Assembly: GCA_029550525.1 (NCBI GenBank)
Contig: JAKPHF010000063.1
Coordinates: 1 to 41,098 of the forward strand
Direction of reading: 5' to 3'
Source of the DNA: Planctomycetota bacterium
Lineage (GTDB): Bacteria; Planctomycetota; Phycisphaerae; UBA1845; PWPN01
Length of the DNA: 41,098 bases
In this document: piece after piece, positions 7,932-16,105 of the stretch
Numbering within the stretch: the first letter of the stretch is position 1
How the letters are laid out: every line of letters starts with the position of its first letter
Translations under genes and position numbers: made by a program
The notes under the pieces: model-generated
Told to the model about the DNA's origin: nothing
Databases searched by the model: none
What the model saw: only the letters and a program-made list of their open reading frames with translations

Positions 7932-9212
7932 ATGACAGGCCGATTCACCAGGCGCGGGCTTCTCAAGGGTGGTTTGGCGGCCGCATCGGCCCCGTACTTC
8001 GTCCCCGCCCGTCTGCTCGGCGCCGATGCTCCCAGCAACAAGATCACCGTCGGCTTCATCGGCACCGGCTCGCACGGCATCGGCCACAACCTCAAGCGCT
8101 ACCTCGAGCAGGCCGACGCTCGCGTCCTGGTCGTGTGCGATGTGGACAGCCTTCGCATGCAGCAGGCCAAGCAGATCGTTGATGCCAAGTACGGCAACTC
8201 CGACTGCGCCATGACCAAGGATTTCCGCGAGGTCCTGGCCCGCAAGGACATCGACGCAGTCATGATCTCCACGCCCGACCACTGGCACACGCTCATCAGC
8301 GTGCTCGCCGTCCGTGCCGGCAAGGACGTCCAGTGCGAGAAGCCCACGTACACCATCGACGAAGGCAAGATCCTCATTCGCGAAGTCCGCAAGCACCAGC
8401 GGGTCTTCCAGACCAGTACGGAAGACCGCTCGTTGGGGCATTACCGCCGCATGATCGAGCTGGTGCGCAATGGCCGTATCGGCAAGCTTCAGAAGATCGA
8501 GGTCGTTCTGCCCAAGCATCCCGACAAGCCGGGGGATCCTACGCCGCAGCCCGTGCCGCCCGAGCTGGATTACGACATGTGGTTGGGGCCGGCACTCGAG
8601 GCGTCCTACACCAAGGACCGAGTGCATTACACCTTCCGTTGGATCGAGGATTACTCCGGCGGTGTGATCTGCGACTGGGGCACGCATCTGTTCGACACCG
8701 CCCAGTACGCCATGGATTTGGAACGCAGCGGCCCCGTCGAGATCGAGGGTACCGGCACGTACTGGAACGAAGGCCTGTTCAACACTGTCAAGGATTACGA
8801 CGTCACGTATCGCTACGCCAACGGCGTGGTCATGACCTGCCGGCCCGGGAATCCCAGCATCAAGTTCATCGGCACCGACGGTTGGGTGGGCAACGTCGGT
8901 TGGGACCAACCCGTCCAGGCCAGCTCGCCCGAAATCCTCAACGCCAGGATCGGCCCCGAAGAGTTCCACGTCACCGCCAATCCCGCCGGTGAGCACCGCG
9001 ATTTCCTCGATTGCGTCAAGAGCCGCAAGGATCCGTACTTCCCTGTGGACATCGGCCACCGCGTCAGCACCACCTGTCACCTGGCCAACATCGCCATCAA
9101 GCTGGGCCGCAAGCTCCGCTGGGACCCCCAGGCCGAGGCCTTCGTGAACGACGAGGAGGCCAACGCGATGTGCCGCGTCCGCGAGATGCGCAAGCCCTGG
9201 TCGCTGGCATAG
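7932..9212 (+). CDS. Tat-exported Gfo/Idh/MocA-family oxidoreductase
   Basis: A 426-residue NAD(P)-dependent oxidoreductase acting outside the cytoplasm. The N-terminus has a twin-arginine signal (TRRGLLKGG, residues 6-14) with a cleavage region near 30. The Rossmann motif GFIGTGSHG starts near 40, the sugar-dehydrogenase signature EKP is at 136-138, and the C-terminal half (DYDMWLGP, CDWGTHLFDTAQYAM) is the alpha/beta domain typical of the planctomycete-type members. An AGGAGA ribosome site lies 8 bases before the ATG. Members usually oxidise, reduce or rearrange sugars; the substrate is not evident. It converges on the glycosidase-like gene at 9288, which suggests a shared carbohydrate theme but not co-transcription. 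A heptamer repeat array begins at its stop codon. Confidence 0.9.
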   Translation: MTGRFTRRGLLKGGLAAASAPYFVPARLLGADAPSNKITVGFIGTGSHGIGHNLKRYLEQADARVLVVCDVDSLRMQQAKQIVDAKYGNSDCAMTKDFREVLARKDIDAVMISTPDHWHTLISVLAVRAGKDVQCEKPTYTIDEGKILIREVRKHQRVFQTSTEDRSLGHYRRMIELVRNGRIGKLQKIEVVLPKHPDKPGDPTPQPVPPELDYDMWLGPALEASYTKDRVHYTFRWIEDYSGGVICDWGTHLFDTAQYAMDLERSGPVEIEGTGTYWNEGLFNTVKDYDVTYRYANGVVMTCRPGNPSIKFIGTDGWVGNVGWDQPVQASSPEILNARIGPEEFHVTANPAGEHRDFLDCVKSRKDPYFPVDIGHRVSTTCHLANIAIKLGRKLRWDPQAEAFVNDEEANAMCRVREMRKPWSLA

Positions 9213-9273
9213 CTCATAAGCTGTGAGCCGTGGGCTATGAGCCAGACGGCCAACTGAGAGCTGACAGCTCAGA
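9211..9273. repeat. Heptameric repeat array between convergent genes
   Basis: About nine degenerate 7-base units start at the TAG stop of the oxidoreductase. The best-kept are AGCTCAT, GAGCCGT, GGGCTAT and GAGCCAG, with core GCY at a constant phase; the last units are diverged. The array ends 14 bases before the 3' end of the convergent glycosidase-like gene. Confidence 0.7.
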
Positions 9274-9287
9274 GCCCCCCGAAGGCA

Positions 9288-12200
9288 TCAGTCGGCCGGT
9301 GGCTTGCTCGCCACGAGTTTGACGTTCTTCCAGATACCGCCGCACCAGCCCGTGTTCCAGACCCGCACGGCCAATGGGCACGGCTGGCCCGGCTTCAACT
9401 CATCGGTCACGTCCACGCAGAAGCGTTTGTGGCGGATGTTCTCGCCGTAGGGCGAGGCATACAGCTCGCGGCCGTTGACAAACACCGTCGCCTCTTCGGC
9501 CACGCCGCCGAATGCCAGATATACGCGCCGGCCTTTGGGCAGCTCGGGCGGCGTGTACGAGAGCCGATACCATGCGGCGCCGTCGTACGGCGAGTAGCCC
9601 TGCGGCTCCCAGAACTCGCGAATCCGTATCGTCGGCCAGGCGCTGTCGTCGAACTGCGGCCTGTGCCAGCCCTGCTCGAGACCCTTCTCGTCGGGATCGA
9701 TCTGAAATCGCCATTCCAGCGGCAGATCCGCGATGAACTCGTGTGTCTGCCACAGATCGCCGAACGTCGCCTCGTCGGAGTAGCCCTCCTGTGTATTGGC
9801 GGGCAGCACGCGATAGGTGTTGGGCTTGCGATCGCGCGGCGGCTCGGGCAGGCTGGGAGCATGGGCTTGCTTCAGGGCGTCGATGTACGCCTGCGGCAGG
9901 GGCCTTACGACCTCTTTGCCGTTCTCGTCCACCGTGCGGGCGGTCCGATCCCACCAACGGATGACGCCCGGCCACATCCAGACATAGCCGTCGCTGTAGG
10001 CCAGCGCCTGATGCAGGCTGTATGCGAACTCCTCCGGCGTGTAGTAGTTGTTGTCGAGCACGTCCACGTCGAACGGCCGGCCTTCGCTGGCATTCTCCCA
10101 GCAGTCGGCCCAGAACGAGAATCCCACGCGATGATGGCGGCGATATCGCTCCGGATCGTAGCTCGTCTCGGCGAGCAAGTCGGTCATCATGGCCCGGGCC
10201 CGGGCGTATGAGCCCGGCACGCGGAAGCTGAAGCACTGCTCGTGCATGTCGAACACGCGGGCTTGCGGGCCGCACTCCGAGAGCAGGCCGTCGACGAATG
10301 CAGCGACGAGTGTGTAATGTTCCGCCCGCGATGCCGCGTGTTGCGGCACGCCATGAAAGCTGCCCGAGTACCCGAACAGAATGAGGATGGTGATATCGGG
10401 GAACTCTTGGTTCACCGCCCGCATGATTTCGGCCGCTCGCGTGTACACCTGCCGGCGATACTCCTCGAACGTGCGCGTCTTGCTGTGACGGGCGCTGGAG
10501 TAGCCGAACAGCGGCAGCCCCTCGTAATACTCCGTGTCGAAGCAGATGCCCTTGAAGCCGGCCTTCTTTGCCGCCGCCGCCATCAGCCGCCAGTTTTCGA
10601 CGATCCACGGATGCTCGTCGAACCAGTCGAACGCACTCGCATCCTTGCCGGGCACGGAATAGCACAGGAAGAAGTTGTCGGTGTGCCGGCCAAGGTTCTT
10701 GGCCGCGGTCTCCGTGGCCCAGGCATCCAGCTTCGCCGCGTCGATCTTGTCGCGGAAGCACAACGGTCCGCCGGTGATCACGCCGTCGAAGGCGATCTCG
10801 TCGTCGCCCTCGAGCCGGCCGTTGAAGCATAGCAGCTTCTTGCCCTCGGTGGACGGCACGAACTTCGCCTTCGCCGCCACGTCGCGGGGCGTGGCCTTCA
10901 ACTCGATGCCGATCGGCCCGTCGTGCAATGCGGGCAGATGCACTCGCAGGTTCCCGTCGCCCAACTCGCCGAGCTGGCCCTTGCGGCCCAGGCAATAGCG
11001 CATCGTCCACACGCCGTCGATCTTCGGCAGCTTGGCCGGATCGATTCGCACGTCGAACGTGGCGGGCTGTTCCGAGCGGTTGGCCAGGAACACGATGGCT
11101 CGCTCGGGTTCCGTGTAGTTGCCCGCGTAGAAGCCCTCGCCGCTGACCAGTTCCTGGGCGTACCAGGGACGGGCATCGACCAGGCGATCCCAGTCGATGG
11201 AATCGAGCAGATCCCAAAGCGGACGAACGCGTTTCCACGTCTCCGCGTCATCGGGATCGTCGCCCCAGGCCCCATTGCCGCTGCAGACCTGGATGTCGCT
11301 CAGATTGATCGCGGCCATGGCGATGTTGTACGGGTTCTGCGATGAGGCCCGCATGCCGTACATCTTGATCATGCAACCCGTGAGCAGCGCGTTATGGCCG
11401 TCGCGGTAGAACTCGGGCGGGGCTTCCTGGAACGACTCGCCGATCATCATGCAGTCGTAAAAGCCGTTGATCAGCCAGTTGAGTCCGCTCCACGGCTCCA
11501 GGCCATAACCGGCCCCGTTCATGGCCAGCACTTTCTTCACGCGCCAGTATGTGCGATGCTGCAACTCGTCGATCGAAAGACCGGCATCCTCCGGGTGCAT
11601 GGGCTTGCCCGACGGCCCGAACGCCGGCTGCCCGAACGCGCCGCCGTCGAGGTAGAAGCCGTCCAGCCCGTACTCCTTGCACCAGTAATCTGCCATCCAG
11701 GTGATGAAGTCGGGGTAGCGCCCGCCCACGTGATAGAACGTGTGATCCTGCAGGTCCCAGTTCTTGGTGTACCCGCCGTAGCTGGAACGGTCGTTGAACG
11801 CGATGGTGTCCTCGAATCCCAGCAGACTGCTGCGTCCGGGAACGATGCCCAGGTAGCCGATGGCGGTCATCCCCAGCCGATGCGTCTCATCCATGGCCCG
11901 CTTCATCTCGGCGTGATTGACGAAGAAGCCCTCGCGGTCGCGATAGTCGTTACTCAGCCACGTGTGGTGCCAGACCATGGCATCGGTGCCGTGGCCGGCA
12001 AAGCGGGCGAGGTCCGCGTTGGTCGGATACTCCTGGTAACTGGGGGCCCGCCGCCAGTGCTGGATCGGCCCTTCGGGGTAGCGGATGTAATGCACCATTC
12101 GGTTCTTGAAACCTATCAGGTTCAGCGGCTGAGCGGGCAGGATGCTCGTCGCGAAACGCAGCTTCGGATCGGAGGTGGTGATATCAAGCTGTCCGTCGCT

Positions 12201-13586
12201 ATTGGGCCGCACGCCCAGATGCGTGTTCGCCGGCTCGATCAGTTTGACGTAGATTCCCGCCTTGCCGTTTTGCCGCATGATCGCTTTTCCGATCCGCGGC
12301 TTGTCGCCGAACATGGCGTCGGGCGTGCGCTTCAGGTCGGTCTCGCGCAGGCGGAAGCCGTCGGCCAATCCCACGTACGCCTGGATGCTCTTGGGTTGAA
12401 CACCGTCGACTTCGATCGTCCAGAACCAGACGGTCTGCACGGTCAGCTTGGCCAGCACGCGGGCGATGGCGGTCTTGCCCGACGGGCTACGCAGCGGAAG
12501 GGTGAAGCGCAGCGCCAGTGCGTCGCCCTCGATGAGGGCCTGGCGGCCGGGATCGGCCGTGAACTCCTCGCCGTCCGCTGCGACAACGGTTACCTCAGGA
12601 AAGACACCGTCGATCAGCGTGTCGTTGCCGTACAGACCGGCGCCCACCTTGGCCCTCACGCGCGGCCCGTCCACCTGGAAGCGAGCCGTCGCGCCGGTGG
12701 CCGGCCAGGTCCAGAGCAGCGTCTCCCCGGATCGCTCGACCCGATTGCGGGCTCGCACGTCATCGTCGTAGCCGGAGTCGATTTGCTTGCAGAACGCACG
12801 CATCTCTTTCCAACAAGCTTCACGACGTTGCTTCTCGTACGGACTGATCAACTCCCACTGATTCAGGTTGCGAGCGCGCAGCGTGCCCACCGAGCCCAGC
12901 CCGAATTTGCCCGCCGCCGGGTCGGGATCGACGAAGGACACCACTTCGCGATCGTTGGCCCACAGCGTGATGTGCTCGCCTTGCGTGCGGATCTTCAGTT
13001 TGGCTTCGCCCGATGGGATGGCCTCGAAGCTTCGCTCCGTGATGATCCGGTTGGACGACTGCTCTGGCATGGGCGACGAGTGTGACTGACCGCCGATCAT
13101 GGAACGGCTCACCTCGACCGAACGGGCCCGGACGTGGCCTCGTTTCAGATCGAGCTCGACCAGTACTTCGCCGAATGCGTCCGTGCCGCGCAGCGTGATC
13201 AGGACCGGCTGGTCCACCTGCCGGATCTCGGCCGTAATCACTTGATTCCGCAGCGGCACGCCGGCGTCGGCCACCGTGCCTCGGATCACCGCCCAGCCGT
13301 CGGCGTAGTCCACCGTCATGGCCGGCGGCCCGGTGAAGTCTTTCCGCTCGTAGGCCAGGCCGAGTATGTGCCACGTTCGCTTGGCCACCCATTCGAACAC
13401 CTGTAGCGTCTGGTCCGTGCCGTCGTGACCGGCGCAGGGCCCGAACACGGGCTCCTCAATCAACTCGCCATGGTCTTCGGCCGGTGCCGGCTTGCGATAT
13501 CTTTCCGGGCCCGCGAACGCGGTGCAGGCGCAAACACAAGTGAACAGCAACACCCGGCGGATGGACAGACGCGTCATGCACATCAT
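9288..13586 (-). CDS. Large secreted glycosidase-like protein with two putative TIM barrels
   Basis: A 1432-residue exported protein. The first 25 residues are a signal peptide, and GAGG lies 7 bases before the ATG at 13586. Residues about 40-500 are beta-rich. A first barrel-like region spans about 510-840 (MVWHHTWLSNDYRDREG, GMTAIGYLGI, EYGLDGFYLDGG near 642), resembling alpha-galactosidase-like or DUF6259-type glycosidases. A beta domain follows (about 860-920). A second barrel-like region spans about 930-1240 (GFKGICFDTEYYEG near 1014, DITILILFGYSG). The C-terminus, about 1290-1425, is a GH2-type sugar-binding jelly roll (QFDDSAWP, AWYRLSYTPP, ATVFVNGRELY). It probably acts on polysaccharides outside the cytoplasm. 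Catalytic acids cannot be assigned by eye, and I do not assign a GH family number. Confidence 0.72.
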   Translation of the reverse strand: MMCMTRLSIRRVLLFTCVCACTAFAGPERYRKPAPAEDHGELIEEPVFGPCAGHDGTDQTLQVFEWVAKRTWHILGLAYERKDFTGPPAMTVDYADGWAVIRGTVADAGVPLRNQVITAEIRQVDQPVLITLRGTDAFGEVLVELDLKRGHVRARSVEVSRSMIGGQSHSSPMPEQSSNRIITERSFEAIPSGEAKLKIRTQGEHITLWANDREVVSFVDPDPAAGKFGLGSVGTLRARNLNQWELISPYEKQRREACWKEMRAFCKQIDSGYDDDVRARNRVERSGETLLWTWPATGATARFQVDGPRVRAKVGAGLYGNDTLIDGVFPEVTVVAADGEEFTADPGRQALIEGDALALRFTLPLRSPSGKTAIARVLAKLTVQTVWFWTIEVDGVQPKSIQAYVGLADGFRLRETDLKRTPDAMFGDKPRIGKAIMRQNGKAGIYVKLIEPANTHLGVRPNSDGQLDITTSDPKLRFATSILPAQPLNLIGFKNRMVHYIRYPEGPIQHWRRAPSYQEYPTNADLARFAGHGTDAMVWHHTWLSNDYRDREGFFVNHAEMKRAMDETHRLGMTAIGYLGIVPGRSSLLGFEDTIAFNDRSSYGGYTKNWDLQDHTFYHVGGRYPDFITWMADYWCKEYGLDGFYLDGGAFGQPAFGPSGKPMHPEDAGLSIDELQHRTYWRVKKVLAMNGAGYGLEPWSGLNWLINGFYDCMMIGESFQEAPPEFYRDGHNALLTGCMIKMYGMRASSQNPYNIAMAAINLSDIQVCSGNGAWGDDPDDAETWKRVRPLWDLLDSIDWDRLVDARPWYAQELVSGEGFYAGNYTEPERAIVFLANRSEQPATFDVRIDPAKLPKIDGVWTMRYCLGRKGQLGELGDGNLRVHLPALHDGPIGIELKATPRDVAAKAKFVPSTEGKKLLCFNGRLEGDDEIAFDGVITGGPLCFRDKIDAAKLDAWATETAAKNLGRHTDNFFLCYSVPGKDASAFDWFDEHPWIVENWRLMAAAAKKAGFKGICFDTEYYEGLPLFGYSSARHSKTRTFEEYRRQVYTRAAEIMRAVNQEFPDITILILFGYSGSFHGVPQHAASRAEHYTLVAAFVDGLLSECGPQARVFDMHEQCFSFRVPGSYARARAMMTDLLAETSYDPERYRRHHRVGFSFWADCWENASEGRPFDVDVLDNNYYTPEEFAYSLHQALAYSDGYVWMWPGVIRWWDRTARTVDENGKEVVRPLPQAYIDALKQAHAPSLPEPPRDRKPNTYRVLPANTQEGYSDEATFGDLWQTHEFIADLPLEWRFQIDPDEKGLEQGWHRPQFDDSAWPTIRIREFWEPQGYSPYDGAAWYRLSYTPPELPKGRRVYLAFGGVAEEATVFVNGRELYASPYGENIRHKRFCVDVTDELKPGQPCPLAVRVWNTGWCGGIWKNVKLVASKPPAD

Positions 13587-13643
13587 GTGAGGCCCTCGAA
13601 TTGTGGTGCCGTTTCCGGCTGCCGACTTTCACGCAATTCGGAC

Positions 13644-13715
13644 GACGGGCATCCTGTCCCGCCGTACCCGCGGATGGAGAATAATCTCCCTCATGAGGCG
13701 GGCAAGATGCCCGTC
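13644..13715. repeat. Long imperfect inverted repeat with a nested hairpin
   Basis: The left arm 13644-13663 and right arm 13697-13715 are near-perfect complements (one inserted base and one mismatch). An inner hairpin GGAGA-ATAA-TCTCC occupies 13676-13689. It lies between the flavoprotein gene (ends 13783) and the downstream glycosidase-like gene, both on the minus strand, so it could terminate or insulate transcription. There is no T-rich tract. The arms contain GGCGGGC and resemble the hairpins at 7719 and 19482. Confidence 0.65.
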
Positions 13716-13752
13716 ATCGGGGAGACCGAGATCGAGCAGGCTGAACGTGTTC

Positions 13753-13787
13753 CCCAGCCCCTAGCCACCAGCCCCCAGTCCCTCAAA
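13753..13787. repeat. Heptameric repeat array at the flavoprotein stop codon
   Basis: Five 7-base units (CCCAGCC, CCTAGCC, ACCAGCC, CCCAGTC, CCTCAAA) run in perfect phase. Read on the minus strand the array starts in the last codons and TGA stop of the flavoprotein gene (stop at 13783-13785) and continues as GGGACTG and GGGGCTG-type units. Confidence 0.8.
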
Positions 13788-14913
13788 TATTCTGCCCTTC
13801 CCAGAACGCTGCCGCCATGCGGTCGGCCATCTGGCGGTTGCTGAAGATCAGCGGCAGGAGAAAGTGCATGTCCGTGTTGGGCGGACGCAGGTAATCGGCC
13901 ATGTCGGAACGCCACGTCGTGCTGAAATCCCGCAGTTGATCCTGCGGGTGGACGCTGCTCGCGGCGGCGATGACGGCATCGACGGCGATTCGAGCCGACC
14001 AGACGCCGGCGAAGATGCCCTGGCCGCTGATCTCGCCGATGAATCCGCCGGCATCGCCGATCACCAGGCAGCGTTTGTTCACGTGCGAGTCGATTTCCAG
14101 CGCCGAGCGAGCAGGGGCGGGCCGCAGCATGACGGCTGCCGGATCGATGGCGTCCTTGCTTGCGATCAAGCCCGCGCCCACCAGCTTGTTCGCCGTCGCG
14201 CACAACAGTTTGTTCACGCTGTCGCCCGTGCCGGCGGCGAACAGCGACACGATCACCGTGGATCCTTCCCACCACCACAGGCAGCAGGCCTGCTGGCGGT
14301 CGAGTCCGAGCAGCCAGTGCAGGTGGCCGTCGCGCGGGTCGCGGCCTCGCGAGGGGGCGGGCAGTTCGAGCGTCGCGAACCAGCGACCGGGAGTCTTGGG
14401 CGAAACGGACGAAAGCACGGCCGGGTGGCCGCCCGGACTGCACAGCGTGCGCCCGGCTCCGTCGGCCAGGAGCAGAAAGCTGCCTTCCAGCGGATCACCC
14501 TCTTCCAGCTCGACGCATACCTGCTCTTCCCGCAGTTCGATCCGTCGCGCGGGTGAAGAATGCACGATCTCGATGCCGGCCTCGCGGGCGAGCTGGTGCA
14601 GGTGAGCAGTGAACTGCGGATAGTCGATGCGCCAGGCGGGGGGCGTGGTCGCCGCTGACTGCGCCGTCTTGGTCAGGTCGGACGAATGGAACGTCAACCC
14701 GTCGTAGGCGTCGCCCAGCTTGGCCGCGCAGTCGATGCCCAGTTCCCCCAGCAGTTCCACGCCGCGACGACAAATCCAATCCGGCGCGTGCTGCTTGCGG
14801 TTCGTCTTGGCCGATCGCTCGATCAGCACCGGCTTGTATCCGCGACGAGCCAGGAGGATGGCCGCCGTCGTTCCCGTAGTCCCCGCACCGACGATAAGTA
14901 TGGTCTGAGTCAT
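13783..14913 (-). CDS. FAD-dependent oxidoreductase (geranylgeranyl-reductase/PHBH-like)
   Basis: A 376-residue soluble flavoprotein. The dinucleotide-binding motif GAGTTG is at residues 8-13, with the acidic residue ending the second strand in PVLIER. LLADGAGRTL (about 150) is the second conserved FAD-contact region, and VIGDAGGFIGEISGQGI (about 287-303) is the GD motif that binds the FAD ribityl chain. This arrangement matches group A flavoprotein monooxygenases and the geranylgeranyl reductase family. The length is normal. The ATG at 14911-14913 overlaps by ATGA the stop of a short upstream reading frame, and the RsbW-like gene lies upstream on the same strand, so the cluster is probably one transcript. 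The substrate is unknown; reduction of isoprenoid chains or hydroxylation of an aromatic compound are both possible. Confidence 0.82.
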   Translation of the reverse strand: MTQTILIVGAGTTGTTAAILLARRGYKPVLIERSAKTNRKQHAPDWICRRGVELLGELGIDCAAKLGDAYDGLTFHSSDLTKTAQSAATTPPAWRIDYPQFTAHLHQLAREAGIEIVHSSPARRIELREEQVCVELEEGDPLEGSFLLLADGAGRTLCSPGGHPAVLSSVSPKTPGRWFATLELPAPSRGRDPRDGHLHWLLGLDRQQACCLWWWEGSTVIVSLFAAGTGDSVNKLLCATANKLVGAGLIASKDAIDPAAVMLRPAPARSALEIDSHVNKRCLVIGDAGGFIGEISGQGIFAGVWSARIAVDAVIAAASSVHPQDQLRDFSTTWRSDMADYLRPPNTDMHFLLPLIFSNRQMADRMAAAFWEGQNI

Positions 14914-14978
14914 TTGATGTTCAGTTGTTCCCAGAGTTTCTGCTCGATCTCGATAAAACGTTGGAAGCTCTCGTTCAA
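14910..14978 (-). CDS. Possible micro-ORF coupled to the flavoprotein gene
   Basis: The frame is open from 15062 to the stop at 14910, which overlaps the flavoprotein ATG as ATGA. Its last residues, NESFQRFIEIEQKLWEQLN, make a convincing amphipathic helix. There is no ATG in this frame. A TTG at 14978 would give 22 residues and a CTG at 15026 would give 38. An ATG at 15013, in another frame, would join it only after a frameshift near 14994. It may be a real small protein, the tail of a frameshifted gene, or chance. Confidence 0.35.
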   Translation of the reverse strand: MNESFQRFIEIEQKLWEQLNIK

Positions 14979-15015
14979 CTGCAGATGAGCATGCCGAACA
15001 CTCCCGCCTTCATAA

Positions 15016-15477
15016 TCACGCCTCAGGTCGATCCGTCGCCAGTGCCTTGACCATGCGCAGACTCATCCCGCGGGGCTGGCGGATCGAGTATTCCACTTCG
15101 TCCATGACGTTGCGAATGATGTGCGTGCCCAGACCGCCCGGTCGCACGTCGTTCAGGTCGCGTCCCACGATACTCTCGGGATCCACCTGCCGGCCACAGT
15201 CGCGGATGGTTATCTGCAACGCTCGCCGAGCCTTGTGTCGCACCGGTTCGATCACCACCTCGATGGGCTGGCCCGGGCGGCCGTCGTAGCCGTGCCGAAT
15301 AACATTCATGATCGCCTCGTGGATGGCCAGCACGATCTGGGCGACCGCCGTCTCGTTAAAGCCCATGAGGCGAGCTGCCTCGGCCACGGTGTCGCGCAGG
15401 CCGGCGAGTTGGTCTGTGTCGCTGGTCAGATTGACCTGCCAGGGCCGCTCAAAGCGAGGACTGTCGGAGGTGGTCAT
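15016..15477 (-). CDS. RsbW-like anti-sigma / serine-kinase-type ATPase
   Basis: A 153-residue GHKL-fold protein. The N box is IHEAIMNVIRHGY (Glu54, Asn58), the G1 region is RDCGRQVDP and the G2 lid is GGLGTHIIRNVMDEVEY. This matches the HATPase_c_2 family of SpoIIAB/RsbW-type kinases, which bind a partner (anti-sigma or phosphorylate an STAS protein) to control a partner-switching pathway. No sigma factor, STAS protein or PP2C phosphatase is in the window. The G1 box has Arg-Gln where DxGxG proteins have a second Gly, so ATP hydrolysis may be altered. The ATG at 15477 overlaps the TGA of the lipoprotein gene (ATGA), so translation is probably coupled. Confidence 0.85.
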   Translation of the reverse strand: MTTSDSPRFERPWQVNLTSDTDQLAGLRDTVAEAARLMGFNETAVAQIVLAIHEAIMNVIRHGYDGRPGQPIEVVIEPVRHKARRALQITIRDCGRQVDPESIVGRDLNDVRPGGLGTHIIRNVMDEVEYSIRQPRGMSLRMVKALATDRPEA

Positions 15478-15845
15478 GGCGTTCCTCTCGCCTGGCCGGG
15501 CGGTACCGCGGCCGAATCCACCCGGCCGGCAACTTCGCTTGCAGGAACGCCGGACTCGTCGGCCGCCGCCTCGGCCTCTGCTTGCTGCTGGAGGTATCGT
15601 CGCCAAGCGTGCACGGCCCGCAGCCGTTGGTCGGCACGAGCGTGATAGTGATATCCCAGGCGGGTGCCCGTCACGCGATCGAACGCCTCCGGTTGCGGCA
15701 AGTTGAACGATGAGGGAAAGCTCAGTGGGGCAGGACGGCAGCCGGCAACGACAGCCAGGAGGACGGTGGCGACCCGCGCGCACCGGCAAGCCTCACGCGC
15801 GGCCCTCGACCCTGCCTGCTCGCGCATAAACTCGAGTGCTGCCAA
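15474..15845 (-). CDS. Small putative lipoprotein
   Basis: A 123-residue protein with a hydrophobic segment ending in a lipobox, LLAVVAGC, with Cys36 if translation starts at 15845 or Cys30 from the in-frame ATG at 15827. The mature part has a short helical stretch (LRAVHAWRRYLQQQAEAEAAADE) and a proline- and alanine-rich tail. I recognise no family. It overlaps the downstream RsbW-like gene by four bases (ATGA), so the two are co-translated. An envelope-anchored input to a partner-switching regulator is a possible reading, but it is inference only. Confidence 0.6.
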   Translation of the reverse strand: MAALEFMREQAGSRAAREACRCARVATVLLAVVAGCRPAPLSFPSSFNLPQPEAFDRVTGTRLGYHYHARADQRLRAVHAWRRYLQQQAEAEAAADESGVPASEVAGRVDSAAVPPGQARGTP

Positions 15846-16105
15846 GGCTTGTCCTCGGGAGAACAGCGTATCAGATCCATCCGGACTTGCCGCATGCGCC
15901 GCCTAGGGATTATACGGAAACGGGTTCGCGCGTCCAAATAGCCGCCCTTGCCCGCTCGGCGTGGCCTCGATACGTCATCACACCGTTCGCCGGCCCGGCA
16001 GTCATGACCTGCGGCGGATCGACGTTCGAGTTGCCTGCTCGCGGGTGACTCGTCGCCAAACCAACTCGCTCGCGGTATGTCCCTCAATCTGCTACACTTA
16101 CACGC

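Noticed and set aside
5486..8095. An 869-codon open frame on the minus strand under the subtilase.
   Set aside because: The translation is Arg/Gly/Asp-rich low-complexity sequence without motifs, while the opposite strand has a complete protease with its catalytic triad.
11394..13085. A 563-codon open frame on the plus strand.
   Set aside because: It lies wholly inside the glycosidase-like gene on the other strand. High GC content keeps antisense frames open, and the translation has no recognisable domain.
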